Both the position numbers and the translations under genes were made by a program. The notes below the pieces were generated by a model. It was given only the letters and a program-made list of their open reading frames with translations. It had not been told where the DNA came from and did no database searches. Below, one piece after another: positions 6,664 through 15,521 of a DNA stretch of 25,179 nucleotides. The DNA is taken from contig JAVWOV010000003.1 of the NCBI GenBank assembly GCA_036636255.1, forward strand, positions 1 through 25,179, given 5' to 3'. Within the stretch, counting starts at the first letter, position 1, and the number at the start of each line of letters is the position of its first letter. The DNA comes from CALVXC01 sp036636255. Its GTDB lineage: Bacteria; Bacillota_I; Bacilli_A; RF39; UBA660.

Positions 6664-7203
6664 ATGGATAAATTTTTAAAATGGTTAGGTATTTTTTTAG
6701 GAACAACAATAATTATTATTGGTGGTTATGCTTTTCTCCATCCTCGTATGACAATTTTATCTATTACCTTTTATATCGCTATCGCTTTATTAATTATGGG
6801 CATTTTTAACATCATTAACTATTGGCAGAAAAGAAAAGAACAACTAGTAAGCAATTGGATTTTAGTTGATGGAATTTTAGGCATCATTCTAGCAATTGTT
6901 TTATTTTCCGATAAAATTATTGGCACTACAGCAATCCCCATTTTTTTTGGAATATTTATTTTACTATTCGGTATTCAAAAAATCGGCCTAGCCCTAGATG
7001 TCAAAAAATTAAAAGCTCCCTATTGGAAAATATTAATGATTATCGGAATAATCGCTATTGTATTTAGTATTATAACTTTTATAAAACCACTAATAGCCGC
7101 CTTTGCCATTAGTGTCATATTGGGAATTATTCTTATATTCTATGGCTTTATGATTATTATTGCCTCCATATATATAGATAAAATTTATAAAATATTCAAA
7201 TAA
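6664..7203 (+). CDS. DUF308/HdeD-like membrane protein
   Basis: 179 residues, nearly all hydrophobic. It has about six transmembrane helices arranged as repeated pairs, with the GGYAFLHP, GIFNIINYWQKR and GIILIFYGFMII patterns typical of the HdeD/DUF308 family. In enteric bacteria HdeD is linked to acid resistance; in Firmicutes the role is unknown. The ATG at 6664 is chosen because TTGGAGGAC immediately upstream is the ribosome binding site, not coding. It is one of only two intact plus-strand genes here, single-gene, with its own promoter and a terminator at the stop. Confidence 0.88.
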   Translation: MDKFLKWLGIFLGTTIIIIGGYAFLHPRMTILSITFYIAIALLIMGIFNIINYWQKRKEQLVSNWILVDGILGIILAIVLFSDKIIGTTAIPIFFGIFILLFGIQKIGLALDVKKLKAPYWKILMIIGIIAIVFSIITFIKPLIAAFAISVILGIILIFYGFMIIIASIYIDKIYKIFK

Positions 7204-7225
7204 AAACATCAAAAGATGTTTTTTT
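7203..7225. terminator. Bidirectional terminator between convergent genes
   Basis: Stem AAAACATC/GATGTTTT with loop AAAA and T runs on both strands. It ends the DUF308 gene on the plus strand and the pilin-like gene on the minus strand, touching both stop codons. Confidence 0.85.
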
Positions 7226-7583
7226 ATTGATCAATTACCTCGTAAAGATAATTATTATTATTTTTAGTAATTTTAACATAAATAGTTTTTTTTAATTCTT
7301 TTTTTGTTTTAGGATCAATTAAATTATCAGCAATATATCCTCCCGTTTTTAAATCTCCCAAAGAAACTTGATAAAAAGATTTATCCTCTACCGGTAATTT
7401 ATCTAAATTATCAACCGTCCAATCCTTAGCCGCCGCTTTTATATTAGACATTTGAGCCTTATAAAGTTCCTCATTACTTCTTTTTATCGAATTATTCACT
7501 CCCGAATAAGCTACTAAAGAAATAACACCTAAAAGTGCGACAATAGTTACCAACTCAATTAAAGTAAAACCCTTTTGATTCAT
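7224..7583 (-). CDS. Type IV pilin-like protein with class III leader
   Basis: 119 residues. It starts NQKG-FTLIELVTIVALLGVIS, the textbook prepilin cleavage site (after Gly5, Phe as +1) with the conserved Glu at mature position 5. A transmembrane/coiled helix is followed by a small globular domain. This fits a pseudopilin of a ComG-type or related machine. No prepilin peptidase, ATPase or other pilin lies nearby, so it is an orphan that must use machinery encoded elsewhere. SD AGGGTGG is close to the ATG. A perfect sigA promoter precedes it and a bidirectional terminator follows. Confidence 0.85.
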   Translation of the reverse strand: MNQKGFTLIELVTIVALLGVISLVAYSGVNNSIKRSNEELYKAQMSNIKAAAKDWTVDNLDKLPVEDKSFYQVSLGDLKTGGYIADNLIDPKTKKELKKTIYVKITKNNNNYLYEVIDQ

Positions 7584-7600
7584 ATTACCACCCTGTTACA

Positions 7601-7629
7601 ATTATAGAATAGTTACTATTTAATGTCAA
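7601..7629 (-). promoter_or_regulatory. SigA-type promoter of the pilin-like gene
   Basis: Perfect -35 TTGACA (7629-7624), 17-bp spacer and perfect -10 TATAAT (7606-7601), 18 bp before the start codon. Confidence 0.9.
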
Positions 7630-7650
7630 TCATTTTATCTTTAACAGTAC

Positions 7651-8196
7651 TTACTTGATCAGTTTCTTTTTACTATAGCTATTATCATCAGTAACATATT
7701 TACAATTAAGAGTTTTATATTTTATACATAAATTACTTTTAATAGCACGAATAATTTCCACATTGTAATTATTATCAACTACATATTTATTAATTAAATA
7801 CATCATTTCCTCCCCCTGAAAATCAAACCCCATAATAAATCGTGGCAATCTAAATTCCGGCATTTTTTTAAAACACTCTATTATATTATCATAACTTAAA
7901 ATTTTTAAAATTTCAAGTTTAGAAACTGCATACATATCATAATATCCATAATAATCATCTTCAAACGAAAAATTTTCAGACAACTCACCCGTACCTCTAA
8001 CTTCACAAATATTTATTTTTTTAAAAAAACTATCATAATACCTAAAAACATCCTCAATATTTTTACACATATGAAAACCATTTGTTCCAAATTTTATTTC
8101 TCCTTTAGTACTATAAACTTGACCTTCTGCATATTTATTTCCATAATTATCCGTCATATCAATATTAAAAGCTTTATAACCAATTACTTTTTGCAA
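7651..8196 (-). CDS. Uncharacterised protein, possibly DUF7666-like
   Basis: 181 residues, soluble. The pattern GYKAFN...GNKYAEGQVYSTKGEIKFGTNGFHMCKN-EDVFRYYD, then CEVRGTGEL and YYGYYDMYAVSKLEILKIL, resembles an N-terminal domain (I believe DUF7666) found on phage- or pentapeptide-repeat-associated proteins of Firmicutes. No function is known to me. The TTG at 8196 is preferred as start: AAGGGTG lies 6 bases upstream, and the in-frame GTG at 8205 overlaps that SD. Single gene; no clear terminator. Confidence 0.72.
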   Translation of the reverse strand: MQKVIGYKAFNIDMTDNYGNKYAEGQVYSTKGEIKFGTNGFHMCKNIEDVFRYYDSFFKKINICEVRGTGELSENFSFEDDYYGYYDMYAVSKLEILKILSYDNIIECFKKMPEFRLPRFIMGFDFQGEEMMYLINKYVVDNNYNVEIIRAIKSNLCIKYKTLNCKYVTDDNSYSKKKLIK

Positions 8197-8324
8197 TATA
8201 ATCACCCTTCGATTAATTACCTTAACATAAATTTAAAATTTTTGCAATTATAATCAATAACTATTTTATAAATAATTCCACCTTAAACTATACATATCAT
8301 TTTACTATTCATATACTAAAAAGA

Positions 8325-8665
8325 ATGAAAGAAAAAATTATATCAATATCAAAAATTATTTCCAGCAACATTAAAAGATATCAATCAATTACTGATATTA
8401 TTAATTCTGTTACCTTAGAACAAACAGAATTATTCCCCATTATAAATACCCAATATAAAAAAAAAAACAAGCTTTAATAACTAGTACCAATAATGACGAT
8501 TTAATTACAATCACTAAACCATTATCTACCGGCGTAACTTTAGTTAATGACCTTTTATCATTTAACAAAAATTATGATTAATCTTTAGCGTATGGTTTAG
8601 ATTCCAACATCAGAACTGATAAATGTTATACTTCCTTTATTATTTTAGTAAAACAAGTTACTTAA
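8325..8665 (+). pseudogene. Possible decayed plus-strand gene of unknown family
   Basis: From an ATG at 8325 about 44 codons are open up to a run of ten A (8457-8466). Beyond it a different frame continues (QALITST..DDLITITKP). A further frame, apparently shifted again near 8520, reads LSTGVTLVNDLLSF to a TAA near 8579 and on to 8665. So at least one, probably two, frameshifts plus a nonsense codon would be needed to break one gene. No SD precedes the ATG. The support is the run of open segments in order and the strong plus-strand terminator 90 bases downstream, which otherwise has no gene. I do not recognise the protein; chance open stretches remain possible. Confidence 0.35.
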
Positions 8666-8756
8666 TAATTAAACAATCACTATTACTAATTTTTATAAAT
8701 AAATTAAAAAAACAAAAATATCACACTCTATCTAAATAAACTAACTACTTTTAAAC

Positions 8757-8785
8757 ACATTTATTAATCAATAAATGTTTTTTTT
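8757..8785 (+). terminator. Orphan plus-strand intrinsic terminator
   Basis: A perfect 9-bp stem ACATTTATT/AATAAATGT (loop AATC) runs into eight T on the plus strand. There is no intact plus-strand gene upstream, only the decayed frame at 8325-8665. On the minus strand the T run is poor, so it is unlikely to serve the gene at 8847, which lies upstream of it on that strand. Confidence 0.75.
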
Positions 8786-8846
8786 ATTTCCACAAAACCT
8801 TTTTTTCATAACCACTTAAATTAAAAACTATTAAATAAATTAATAG

Positions 8847-9476
8847 TTACTCACTCATCGAAACGATTTCTAACTTCTTACCATTATGAACTAAAACTAA
8901 ACTAGTAGTTTTTTGATAATCCAAATCTTTCTTATAACTAATATTCAAATCAATCTTAATAGCCTTTAAATCCGTTGTTTGCAAATAATCATACGTAATA
9001 TGTTCTAAATCAACAACAGAAACATTAGTAACAATCGGTAACTCCATACTCTTAGCACCATTTTCTTTATTAACAACAGCATTATAAATTCCTTCTTTAG
9101 CAAGCTTTTCAAAATCAGATCTAAAATCCTTATAAATAAAAGTAACACCACCAACATCATTCTTATTAATTTTATTATCTAAATTAAAGAAATCAGCTAA
9201 AAACAATTGACTAACTAACGAAGCATACTTATTTTCATCAATTTTCTTTGCTTCTAAAGTAACCTTTAATTTCTTAAACAACTCCTTATAATAAGCAGTT
9301 TCATTATCATCCATATTATAACCATATCCCTTAATCTTATCCTCAACCGAAATAACCTTTTTATCATTACTATTACCTATAAACAACTTATAAGCCCCAT
9401 AACAAACTATAACAATTAACAATAAAATAATAACAAACTTAATCACCTTCTTAAAACTCAATTTCCTCTTTTTCAT
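8847..9476 (-). CDS. Membrane-anchored extracellular protein downstream of ltaS
   Basis: 209 residues, unrecognised. A basic N-terminus (MKKRKLSFKK) and one transmembrane helix (about 11-31) are followed by an outside domain of about 175 residues. That domain is rich in Lys/Asp, with GYGYNMDDNETAYYKELFKKLK and a C-terminal beta-rich part. The ATG at 9476 is preferred because the in-frame GTG upstream at 9485 overlaps its SD (AAAGAGTG). It follows ltaS by only 14 bases, so it is co-expressed with it. A role in teichoic-acid synthesis or envelope assembly is inference from position alone. Confidence 0.78.
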   Translation of the reverse strand: MKKRKLSFKKVIKFVIILLLIVIVCYGAYKLFIGNSNDKKVISVEDKIKGYGYNMDDNETAYYKELFKKLKVTLEAKKIDENKYASLVSQLFLADFFNLDNKINKNDVGGVTFIYKDFRSDFEKLAKEGIYNAVVNKENGAKSMELPIVTNVSVVDLEHITYDYLQTTDLKAIKIDLNISYKKDLDYQKTTSLVLVHNGKKLEIVSMSE

Positions 9477-9490
9477 TAAAATCACTCTTT

Positions 9491-11548
9491 CTATTTAGTA
9501 TATTTATTAATTAAATCTTTCGTTTCATTAGCCTTACCAATCAAATCATAAACAATAATATTATTAGAAATATCAATCAAATTTGAAGCATAATCATTAT
9601 TTTTTTGCACATAATCTGCACTAATAGGAATAGAAGAATCAAGTAATAAACTTTCCTCTTTTTGACTATTATAATACATCGTATCTGTTAACCAATTACC
9701 ATCAGGAAATACAACAATATTATCCTTAACATTAAAAATATCATGACCAAGTTGATAAGGACTAGTAATACCAATCATATTACCCAAAGTAGGCAAGACA
9801 TCAGCCATTCCCATCACCTTTTTAACCTCTTTTTGATAAGCACTATCCTTTGTCCAAATAATAAATGGAACCTTTCGATTTAACTCATACTTATAATAAT
9901 CAACATCAACATATGAAACATCATCCTTATCCTTAATTGTATCCGTTTCTGGAACATAATTATAATAACGCTCATATTCTTTTTTTCTAATCTTCGCATC
10001 ATGATCACCATAAATAACAATAACCGTATTTTCTAACAAACCTTGCTTATCCAAATCATCAATAAACTGACCAATCGCCTCATCAGCATAATGCGCCGAC
10101 TTAAAATAACTACCAAGAATAGTTCCTTCCATAAATGGAGCACTAACTATTTCACTTTCCCCAGTCTCATCATTAAACTTCTCATATTTATAGTCAACAG
10201 CATAATCACTACGACCCTCAATACCCGTAAAAGGCGTATGATTAGTAAGCATAATCATCGTACCATAAAAATTATCGTTTTTATCACTAATCTCCTTAAT
10301 TTTAGGAACAGCCTGCTTAAAAAACGACTTATCCGAAAGGCCTAACCCAATCGTCTCATCAATTTTAAAATCATCCTTATAACAGTAAAACTTATCATAA
10401 CCAAACTGCTTATGAACGGTTTTACGATTCCAAAAATCACAATTATTACCATGCATACTAAAAGAATAATAGCCCTTAGCATCAAGCAACTTAGGCATTG
10501 TAACATATTGTCTATTCCAATAGCTAATAAACACCGTCCCCGATGAAGCAGGTAACAATGATGTATTCAAAGTAAACTCCGTATCACTACTAGTACCAAC
10601 ACTTTCCTGAGCATGAAAATTAGAAAAATACAAACCCTCACTAGCAATCTTTTTCAAATTAGGTACTACCGGTTTACCATTAAACTCCGTATCCAAAAGA
10701 AACTGTTGAATACTCTCCGCATGAATAGTAATAACATTCTTCCCCGCAAAAACATTAGAATAATCATTATTACTATCATCATAATTTCGCTTATCATAAT
10801 AATTTCTAAACTCCTTAGCCGCCTTATCATAACCAAATAAAGGACTAATTTGCGGCTTTAAACTAGCAATGATATCATTAATTTGATAAGTATAAATACC
10901 AAATTTCATCACGATAAATTCCCGATTCCATTGCTTAGCAAGTCTACCTAAATCAACAACTGTGAGCGTCGACATAAAAAATACTAATACCAAAAAACCG
11001 GCAATTAAAGTATTGACCGCTCTAACCTTACCACGTTCAAGCTTACCAGCAATAGCATAATAATTTCTCTTCTTTAATGCCTTATGAACAAAAAGCATAA
11101 CAACCAAACCCAAAAGATAAGAAAAATCCTTAATCTCCATAATATTTTCAATAACAGCCGTTCCCATCCCCTCAAGCTGCGTCGTCGTACCAAGTAAAGA
11201 CAAAGAAGCAAAAGAAACATAATTATTATAATAAATTGAATGAATAACACAAATGATAGTAAATATAATCAACCACGTAAAAAAATACTTAAACTGATTC
11301 TTCGGTTTAATAAAATAACCAAATGCACCAATCAACAAAACAATCGCCAAATCAGCTAAAATAGGCTTAATAGCAAAATAATTACCAACCGTTAAAAATC
11401 TAAGTAAACAACCATTAATAACAGCAATAAAAACAAAAGTTATAAACAAAACATTCGTACGTAAATAACCATAAAATAACTTTTTAACATCTTTAATAAA
11501 CACCTTATAATTAAAATTTTTAATTTTTTCTTTAAATTTCGTAATCAA
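9491..11548 (-). CDS. ltaS: Lipoteichoic acid synthase (LtaS-type phosphoglycerol transferase)
   Basis: 685 residues: about five N-terminal transmembrane helices (to about residue 200), then an extracellular alkaline-phosphatase-like sulfatase domain. Metal and catalytic residues are visible: Glu278 in ITIHAES, nucleophile Thr319 in SVGTSSDTEF, and Asp515-His516 in YGDHD. The metal is probably Mn. It polymerises glycerol phosphate from phosphatidylglycerol onto a glycolipid anchor. Start: TTG at 11548 with GAGGGTG 5 bases upstream; an ATG at 11566 has no SD. A promoter lies just upstream, and a partner gene lies 14 bases downstream. Other LtaS-like enzymes (primase, OPG synthases) share the fold, so the exact product is likely rather than certain. 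Confidence 0.93.
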   Translation of the reverse strand: MITKFKEKIKNFNYKVFIKDVKKLFYGYLRTNVLFITFVFIAVINGCLLRFLTVGNYFAIKPILADLAIVLLIGAFGYFIKPKNQFKYFFTWLIIFTIICVIHSIYYNNYVSFASLSLLGTTTQLEGMGTAVIENIMEIKDFSYLLGLVVMLFVHKALKKRNYYAIAGKLERGKVRAVNTLIAGFLVLVFFMSTLTVVDLGRLAKQWNREFIVMKFGIYTYQINDIIASLKPQISPLFGYDKAAKEFRNYYDKRNYDDSNNDYSNVFAGKNVITIHAESIQQFLLDTEFNGKPVVPNLKKIASEGLYFSNFHAQESVGTSSDTEFTLNTSLLPASSGTVFISYWNRQYVTMPKLLDAKGYYSFSMHGNNCDFWNRKTVHKQFGYDKFYCYKDDFKIDETIGLGLSDKSFFKQAVPKIKEISDKNDNFYGTMIMLTNHTPFTGIEGRSDYAVDYKYEKFNDETGESEIVSAPFMEGTILGSYFKSAHYADEAIGQFIDDLDKQGLLENTVIVIYGDHDAKIRKKEYERYYNYVPETDTIKDKDDVSYVDVDYYKYELNRKVPFIIWTKDSAYQKEVKKVMGMADVLPTLGNMIGITSPYQLGHDIFNVKDNIVVFPDGNWLTDTMYYNSQKEESLLLDSSIPISADYVQKNNDYASNLIDISNNIIVYDLIGKANETKDLINKYTK

Positions 11549-11576
11549 TTTATCACCCTCAAACATTTCTTAATAA

Positions 11577-11605
11577 AGTATATCATTATTTTCATTTATT
11601 GTAAA
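11577..11605 (-). promoter_or_regulatory. SigA-type promoter of ltaS
   Basis: -35 TTTACA (11605-11600), 17-bp spacer, -10 TATACT (11582-11577), 28 bp before the TTG start. Confidence 0.75.
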
Positions 11606-11641
11606 TTATTATATTTATATAAATGTAAATATAATATATAT

Positions 11642-11668
11642 AAAAAAAAGCAAACACCAAATATTTGC
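11642..11668 (-). terminator. Intrinsic terminator after the PBP gene
   Basis: Stem GCAAATAT/GTGTTTGC (8 bp with two G-U, loop of 3) followed by eight T on the minus strand, 6 bases after the PBP stop. Confidence 0.78.
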
Positions 11669-11674
11669 CCTAAA

Positions 11675-13810
11675 TCAACCCTTATCTGCTAAAGTAATAA
11701 CAATTTTTTTAGCCTTATTAATACTAGAACCAGCTAAAATACTCTGATCAACAACCTTACCATATCCATTAATATCATAATCAATATCAAGTAGCTTGCA
11801 AAGTGCCGTCGCATCAGCCCGCGAATAACCAAACAAATTTGGCATCATGATATTTTTATCGTTAGTCAATAAAAACACTTTATCATAAGAAACAACCTCC
11901 GTTTTTAAAAATGGATACTGCCTAATAATATGATCACCATTACCAATAATAATCGGTGTAATATTACTACCATTCAACAAATTTTTAACAACATCCGTAT
12001 TCTTATTAATATAAGAACTTAATTTATATGTAACAAATTTTTGCTTGTTATAATCCAAAGCAAACATATTCTTATACTTAACAATACTCCTAGTAATATT
12101 ATTAACAACCTCCGAAATACCATTACTCTTATTCCAAACAGGTCGCTCCATAACCGCATAAATAATTATCTCCGGTGAATTAGCCGGAAACATTCCCGCA
12201 AAAGAAAACAAATAATTATTATCACCCGTTAAATATTGACCCGACTTCTCATCATAAATTTCCGCCGTTCCCGTCTTGCCAATAACATCATAACCATCAA
12301 TTTTATACAAAGTACCGGTCGTTCCAGCATCCGTTCCATTAACCGTATTATACATAAGTTCCTTCATCTTCTTAACTGTACTACTACTAACAATAGAAGC
12401 AGAAGCATCAACCCGACCTTTATAAACAACTTCCTTAGTATTAGGATTAACAATCTTCGAAATAATTTGAGGTTTTAACATCTTACCATCATTAGCAATC
12501 ATCGTTAATGCTTGCAAATGCTGAATAGCAGTCGAAGTAATACCTTGTCCGAACCCCGCTGTAACATACTCAACATCATAATTAAAATCAATACTACCAG
12601 CAACCTCTCGCGGTAAATCAATTCCCGTCATTTTACCAAAGCCATATTTACTCAAACAATCACGATACTCAGCCTTCGTTAAATTTTTAAACATAATATT
12701 AGCAATACCCACATTACTAGAATACTCATAAGCCTTATCATAAGGAATCGTTCCCCAACCAGTTCGATTCCAATCATTAATAGTATCCTCACCAATGTCA
12801 ATATAACCAGACTTATAAGTAGCATTACCATCATAATTACCCTTCTCAAGCGTACACATATAAGTATAAGTCTTCATCGTCGAACCCGGTTCATATGCAT
12901 AAGAAGTTAAATAATTTTCATAATTAGTAATATTACGAACATTAGGATCAAACGAAGGAGAAGTCGAAGTACCTAAAATTCTTCCTGTCTTCGCCTCCAT
13001 AACCGTCACACCAACCCATTTAGGATTATATTTTAAATAACCATCCTTAACAGCGCTCTCAACAAACCTTTGAATATTAGAATCAATCGTCAAATAAATA
13101 TCATCACCATTAATAGGATCCCGTCTCAACTCCTTCGTATCAGGAATCTTATAACCATAACGATCCTGTTGATACTCCAAATAACCATCCTTACCCTTTA
13201 ACTGCTCATCATACTTATACTCAATCCCTAATTCACCAATAATATCTCCCTTATCAGTATCCCGAGCATAACCAATAACATAAGAAGCAAAATCACCATT
13301 AGGATAATATCTTTTATAATCCTCAATAAAACTAATCCCCGGCAAATTTAACGACGCTATTTCATCCTTCTTAATCTCTGTTATCCCCCGACCACCCGGA
13401 CCAAGCTCAACTTGATAAACATCCTTCGACAATAAATTAACCAAATAATCTTCCGTCATATTTAAAATAGGCGCTAAAATACGTGCCGTCTTCAAAACAT
13501 CAACAACATGTTCCGGACTATCCTCATACTCCGTACGACGCTTATCCAAATAAGCAATAACCGTATAAGAAGTAACATTCAACGCCAAAACATTTTCCTC
13601 ACTATCATAAACCGTTCCCCGCTTAGCATATAAAGCACTCTTATACATATTTCTACTATCAGCAAACTTCTTCATATTAATACCATAAATATTAGGAAAA
13701 AGCGCTAAATAAGCATACTGAGCAAACAAAGCCATAATAAAAACAAGAAAAACACCAAAAACAAATTGCGGAAACCTCCATGTTTTTGCCTTTTTTCTCG
13801 TTTTCATCAT
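11675..13810 (-). CDS. Division transpeptidase, class B PBP with PASTA tail
   Basis: 711 residues. A cytoplasmic basic start and one transmembrane helix (about 15-38) are followed by the class B dimerisation part (AKRGTVYDSEENVLA at 62-76) and the transpeptidase domain. Its three motifs are present: Ser310-TMK, SSN at 364-366, KTG at 512-514. A C-terminal PASTA-like domain (about 653-710, MPNLFGYSRADATALCKLL) binds peptidoglycan in related enzymes. It cross-links septal wall (FtsI/PBP2B type) or, with PASTA, could be the SpoVD paralogue. The place directly after ftsL in the mraZ cluster favours the division enzyme. Two ATGs (13810, 13807) follow GAGGTG; the second has the better spacing. The cluster ends here with a terminator; mraY and murD are not next. 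Confidence 0.93.
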   Translation of the reverse strand: MMKTRKKAKTWRFPQFVFGVFLVFIMALFAQYAYLALFPNIYGINMKKFADSRNMYKSALYAKRGTVYDSEENVLALNVTSYTVIAYLDKRRTEYEDSPEHVVDVLKTARILAPILNMTEDYLVNLLSKDVYQVELGPGGRGITEIKKDEIASLNLPGISFIEDYKRYYPNGDFASYVIGYARDTDKGDIIGELGIEYKYDEQLKGKDGYLEYQQDRYGYKIPDTKELRRDPINGDDIYLTIDSNIQRFVESAVKDGYLKYNPKWVGVTVMEAKTGRILGTSTSPSFDPNVRNITNYENYLTSYAYEPGSTMKTYTYMCTLEKGNYDGNATYKSGYIDIGEDTINDWNRTGWGTIPYDKAYEYSSNVGIANIMFKNLTKAEYRDCLSKYGFGKMTGIDLPREVAGSIDFNYDVEYVTAGFGQGITSTAIQHLQALTMIANDGKMLKPQIISKIVNPNTKEVVYKGRVDASASIVSSSTVKKMKELMYNTVNGTDAGTTGTLYKIDGYDVIGKTGTAEIYDEKSGQYLTGDNNYLFSFAGMFPANSPEIIIYAVMERPVWNKSNGISEVVNNITRSIVKYKNMFALDYNKQKFVTYKLSSYINKNTDVVKNLLNGSNITPIIIGNGDHIIRQYPFLKTEVVSYDKVFLLTNDKNIMMPNLFGYSRADATALCKLLDIDYDINGYGKVVDQSILAGSSINKAKKIVITLADKG

Positions 13811-13820
13811 TTCACCTCAT

Positions 13821-14117
13821 TTAATCATTAATAACAATAATATTATCATTATTATAAGCCAACCCCATATCCTTAACAACATCCTTAACTTTATCAAAAG
13901 CCGTCAGCTCATTAACCTTCATCGTTAAACTCTCATTCGTCTTACTTTGATTAGTAATCTCATAATTCAACTTCTCAACACTCATCTTTAAATTACCAAT
14001 CGAGGCACCACAAAAAATTTGTAACATTAAAGCACACATAAATGCCGTAAACCCTCCAACATAAAGCAAACGTTCACCCTTAGTTATTCTTGTTTTTCTA
14101 ACCCTTTTTCTAGCCAT
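13821..14117 (-). CDS. ftsL: Cell division protein FtsL-like
   Basis: 98 residues: a basic cytoplasmic tail (MARKRVRKTRITKGERLL), one transmembrane helix (about 19-38), then a coiled coil with heptads (LKMSVEKLNYEITNQSKTNESLTMKVNELT) and the FDKVKDVVKDMGL element near the end. This is the FtsL topology and position between rsmH and the division PBP. FtsL works with DivIC and activates septal synthesis. Sequence identity in this family is always low, so the assignment rests on topology and place. It starts one base after the rsmH stop and ends 10 bases before the PBP. Confidence 0.88.
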   Translation of the reverse strand: MARKRVRKTRITKGERLLYVGGFTAFMCALMLQIFCGASIGNLKMSVEKLNYEITNQSKTNESLTMKVNELTAFDKVKDVVKDMGLAYNNDNIIVIND

Positions 14118-14118
14118 T

Positions 14119-15039
14119 TTAATCCCTTACTCTTTCTATTACCCTTAATCTAGCACTACGACTACGTTTATTTTCTAAAATTTCCCTATCTCCCGGTTTA
14201 ACACTACCAAACATTTTAAATTTAGGTAAAAGTTCATAAGGTACAACCGGTAATTTTTTCAAATTATTATCAAGCATACTATACTCCTTAAAAATACGTT
14301 TACAAATAACATCCTCCAAAGAATGAAAAGTAATAACCCCAACTCGGCCTCCAACAGAAAGCAAATTTATCGCCTGTCTTAAACCATCAGCAAAAACCGC
14401 AAGCTCATTATTAACCTCGATCCTAAGAGCCTGAAAAACCTTCCTAGCCGGATGTTTACCACGCTTATAACTTTCCGGTACACTTTTTTTAATAATCTCC
14501 ACCAACTCAAGCGTTGTTGAAATTTTTTTACCCTCACGATACAAAACAATACTTTTAGCAATACTTCTTGCATACTTCTCATCACCATACTCAAAAAAAA
14601 TCTTTACCAAATCATCCTGCGAATAATCATTAACCACTTTATAAGCCGTCAAAACACGATTTTTATCCATTCGCATATCAAGCCAAGCATCATTATGAAA
14701 ACTAAACCCTCTAGCATCCGTATCAAGTTGTGGACTAGAAACCCCTAAATCAAATAAAACAGCATCAACCTTTGTAATATTTCTATTCTTTAGTTCCTCC
14801 GTCAAATTACTAAAATTACTATAAATAATTGTAAAATTGCTACCAACAGTCTCAAGTAACTTTGAACTACTTTCAATTGCTTCCACATCTTGATCAAAGG
14901 CGAAAAGAAAACCCCTTTTAATCCTCTTTAAAATTTCCCGACTGTGGCCACCATAACCCAATGTGCAATCAACAACGATACTTGCTTCATTTAAATTTAA
15001 AAGTTCTAAACACTCCGTAAGTAAAACACTCTTATGCAT
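14119..15039 (-). CDS. rsmH: 16S rRNA m4C1402 methyltransferase RsmH
   Basis: 306 residues, full length. VVDCTLGYGGHSREIL (22-37) is the AdoMet loop. FDLGVSSPQLD, RGFSFHNDAWLDMRMD, the RGKHPARKVFQALRIEVNNEL block and GGRVGVITFHSLEDVICKRIF are all family signatures. It N4-methylates C1402 in the 16S decoding site. SD AGGGGGATTTT precedes the ATG, 9 bases after mraZ. Standard second gene of the division cluster. Confidence 0.98.
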   Translation of the reverse strand: MHKSVLLTECLELLNLNEASIVVDCTLGYGGHSREILKRIKRGFLFAFDQDVEAIESSSKLLETVGSNFTIIYSNFSNLTEELKNRNITKVDAVLFDLGVSSPQLDTDARGFSFHNDAWLDMRMDKNRVLTAYKVVNDYSQDDLVKIFFEYGDEKYARSIAKSIVLYREGKKISTTLELVEIIKKSVPESYKRGKHPARKVFQALRIEVNNELAVFADGLRQAINLLSVGGRVGVITFHSLEDVICKRIFKEYSMLDNNLKKLPVVPYELLPKFKMFGSVKPGDREILENKRSRSARLRVIERVRD

Positions 15040-15048
15040 AAAATCCCC

Positions 15049-15477
15049 CTAAAAATTTGAAGCAAATAAACTATCCGCAATATCCGACAAATTAGCCTCA
15101 TTATCACTAATAAAACACTCCCAACGATCTTTATCCCATATCTCAATCCGATCATTAACGCCAATAACAATACATTCTTTTTTCAAAAAAGCATACTTCA
15201 TCAAAGGAGATGTAATATTAATTCGACCCTGCTTGTCAAAATCACTTATAGTAGCACCAGATAAGAAAAACCTCATGAAATTACGGGCATCCTTAGTATT
15301 AGGAAGTTCCTTATATTTAGCAATTATATTATGCCATTCATTCTTCGGATAAATAAATAAACAATTATCTAACCCCCTAGTAACAACAAAATCACTACCC
15401 AAATCAGATCGTAACTTTGCTGGAATAGTAAGTCTTCCTTTATCATCTATCGTAAAATGATACTCTCCCATAAACAT
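15049..15477 (-). CDS. mraZ: Transcriptional regulator MraZ
   Basis: 142 residues (family about 143), two AbrB-like SpoVT/MraZ repeats: MFMGEYHFTIDDKGRLTIPAKLR at the start and ATISDFDKQGRINITSPLMKYAFL in the second half. It forms a ring and binds repeats in its own promoter to control the division cluster. The ATG at 15477 gives the invariant MFMGEY start and follows GTGGGGG at good spacing; longer readings to 15510 run through the operator and SD. Three GTGG boxes lie directly upstream. Confidence 0.97.
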   Translation of the reverse strand: MFMGEYHFTIDDKGRLTIPAKLRSDLGSDFVVTRGLDNCLFIYPKNEWHNIIAKYKELPNTKDARNFMRFFLSGATISDFDKQGRINITSPLMKYAFLKKECIVIGVNDRIEIWDKDRWECFISDNEANLSDIADSLFASNF

Positions 15478-15486
15478 AAGCATCCC

Positions 15487-15510
15487 CCACTTCTCACCAC
15501 TTCTTGCCAC
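15487..15510 (-). promoter_or_regulatory. MraZ operator: three GTGG boxes at 10-bp spacing
   Basis: GTGG occurs at 15510-15507, 15500-15497 and 15490-15487, each within an AGTGG-type box and spaced exactly one helical turn. This is the arrangement described for MraZ sites (TGGG-type repeats with 5-bp gaps; AGTG-type in Mollicutes). The last box overlaps the mraZ SD, so binding could also be coupled to initiation. Confidence 0.8.
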
Positions 15511-15521
15511 TATATACCTTT

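Noticed and set aside
10043..10840. Plus-strand open frames inside ltaS (10043-10345, 10613-10840)
   Set aside because: They lie opposite conserved LtaS domain codons, have no SD and no recognisable product; shadows of the real gene.
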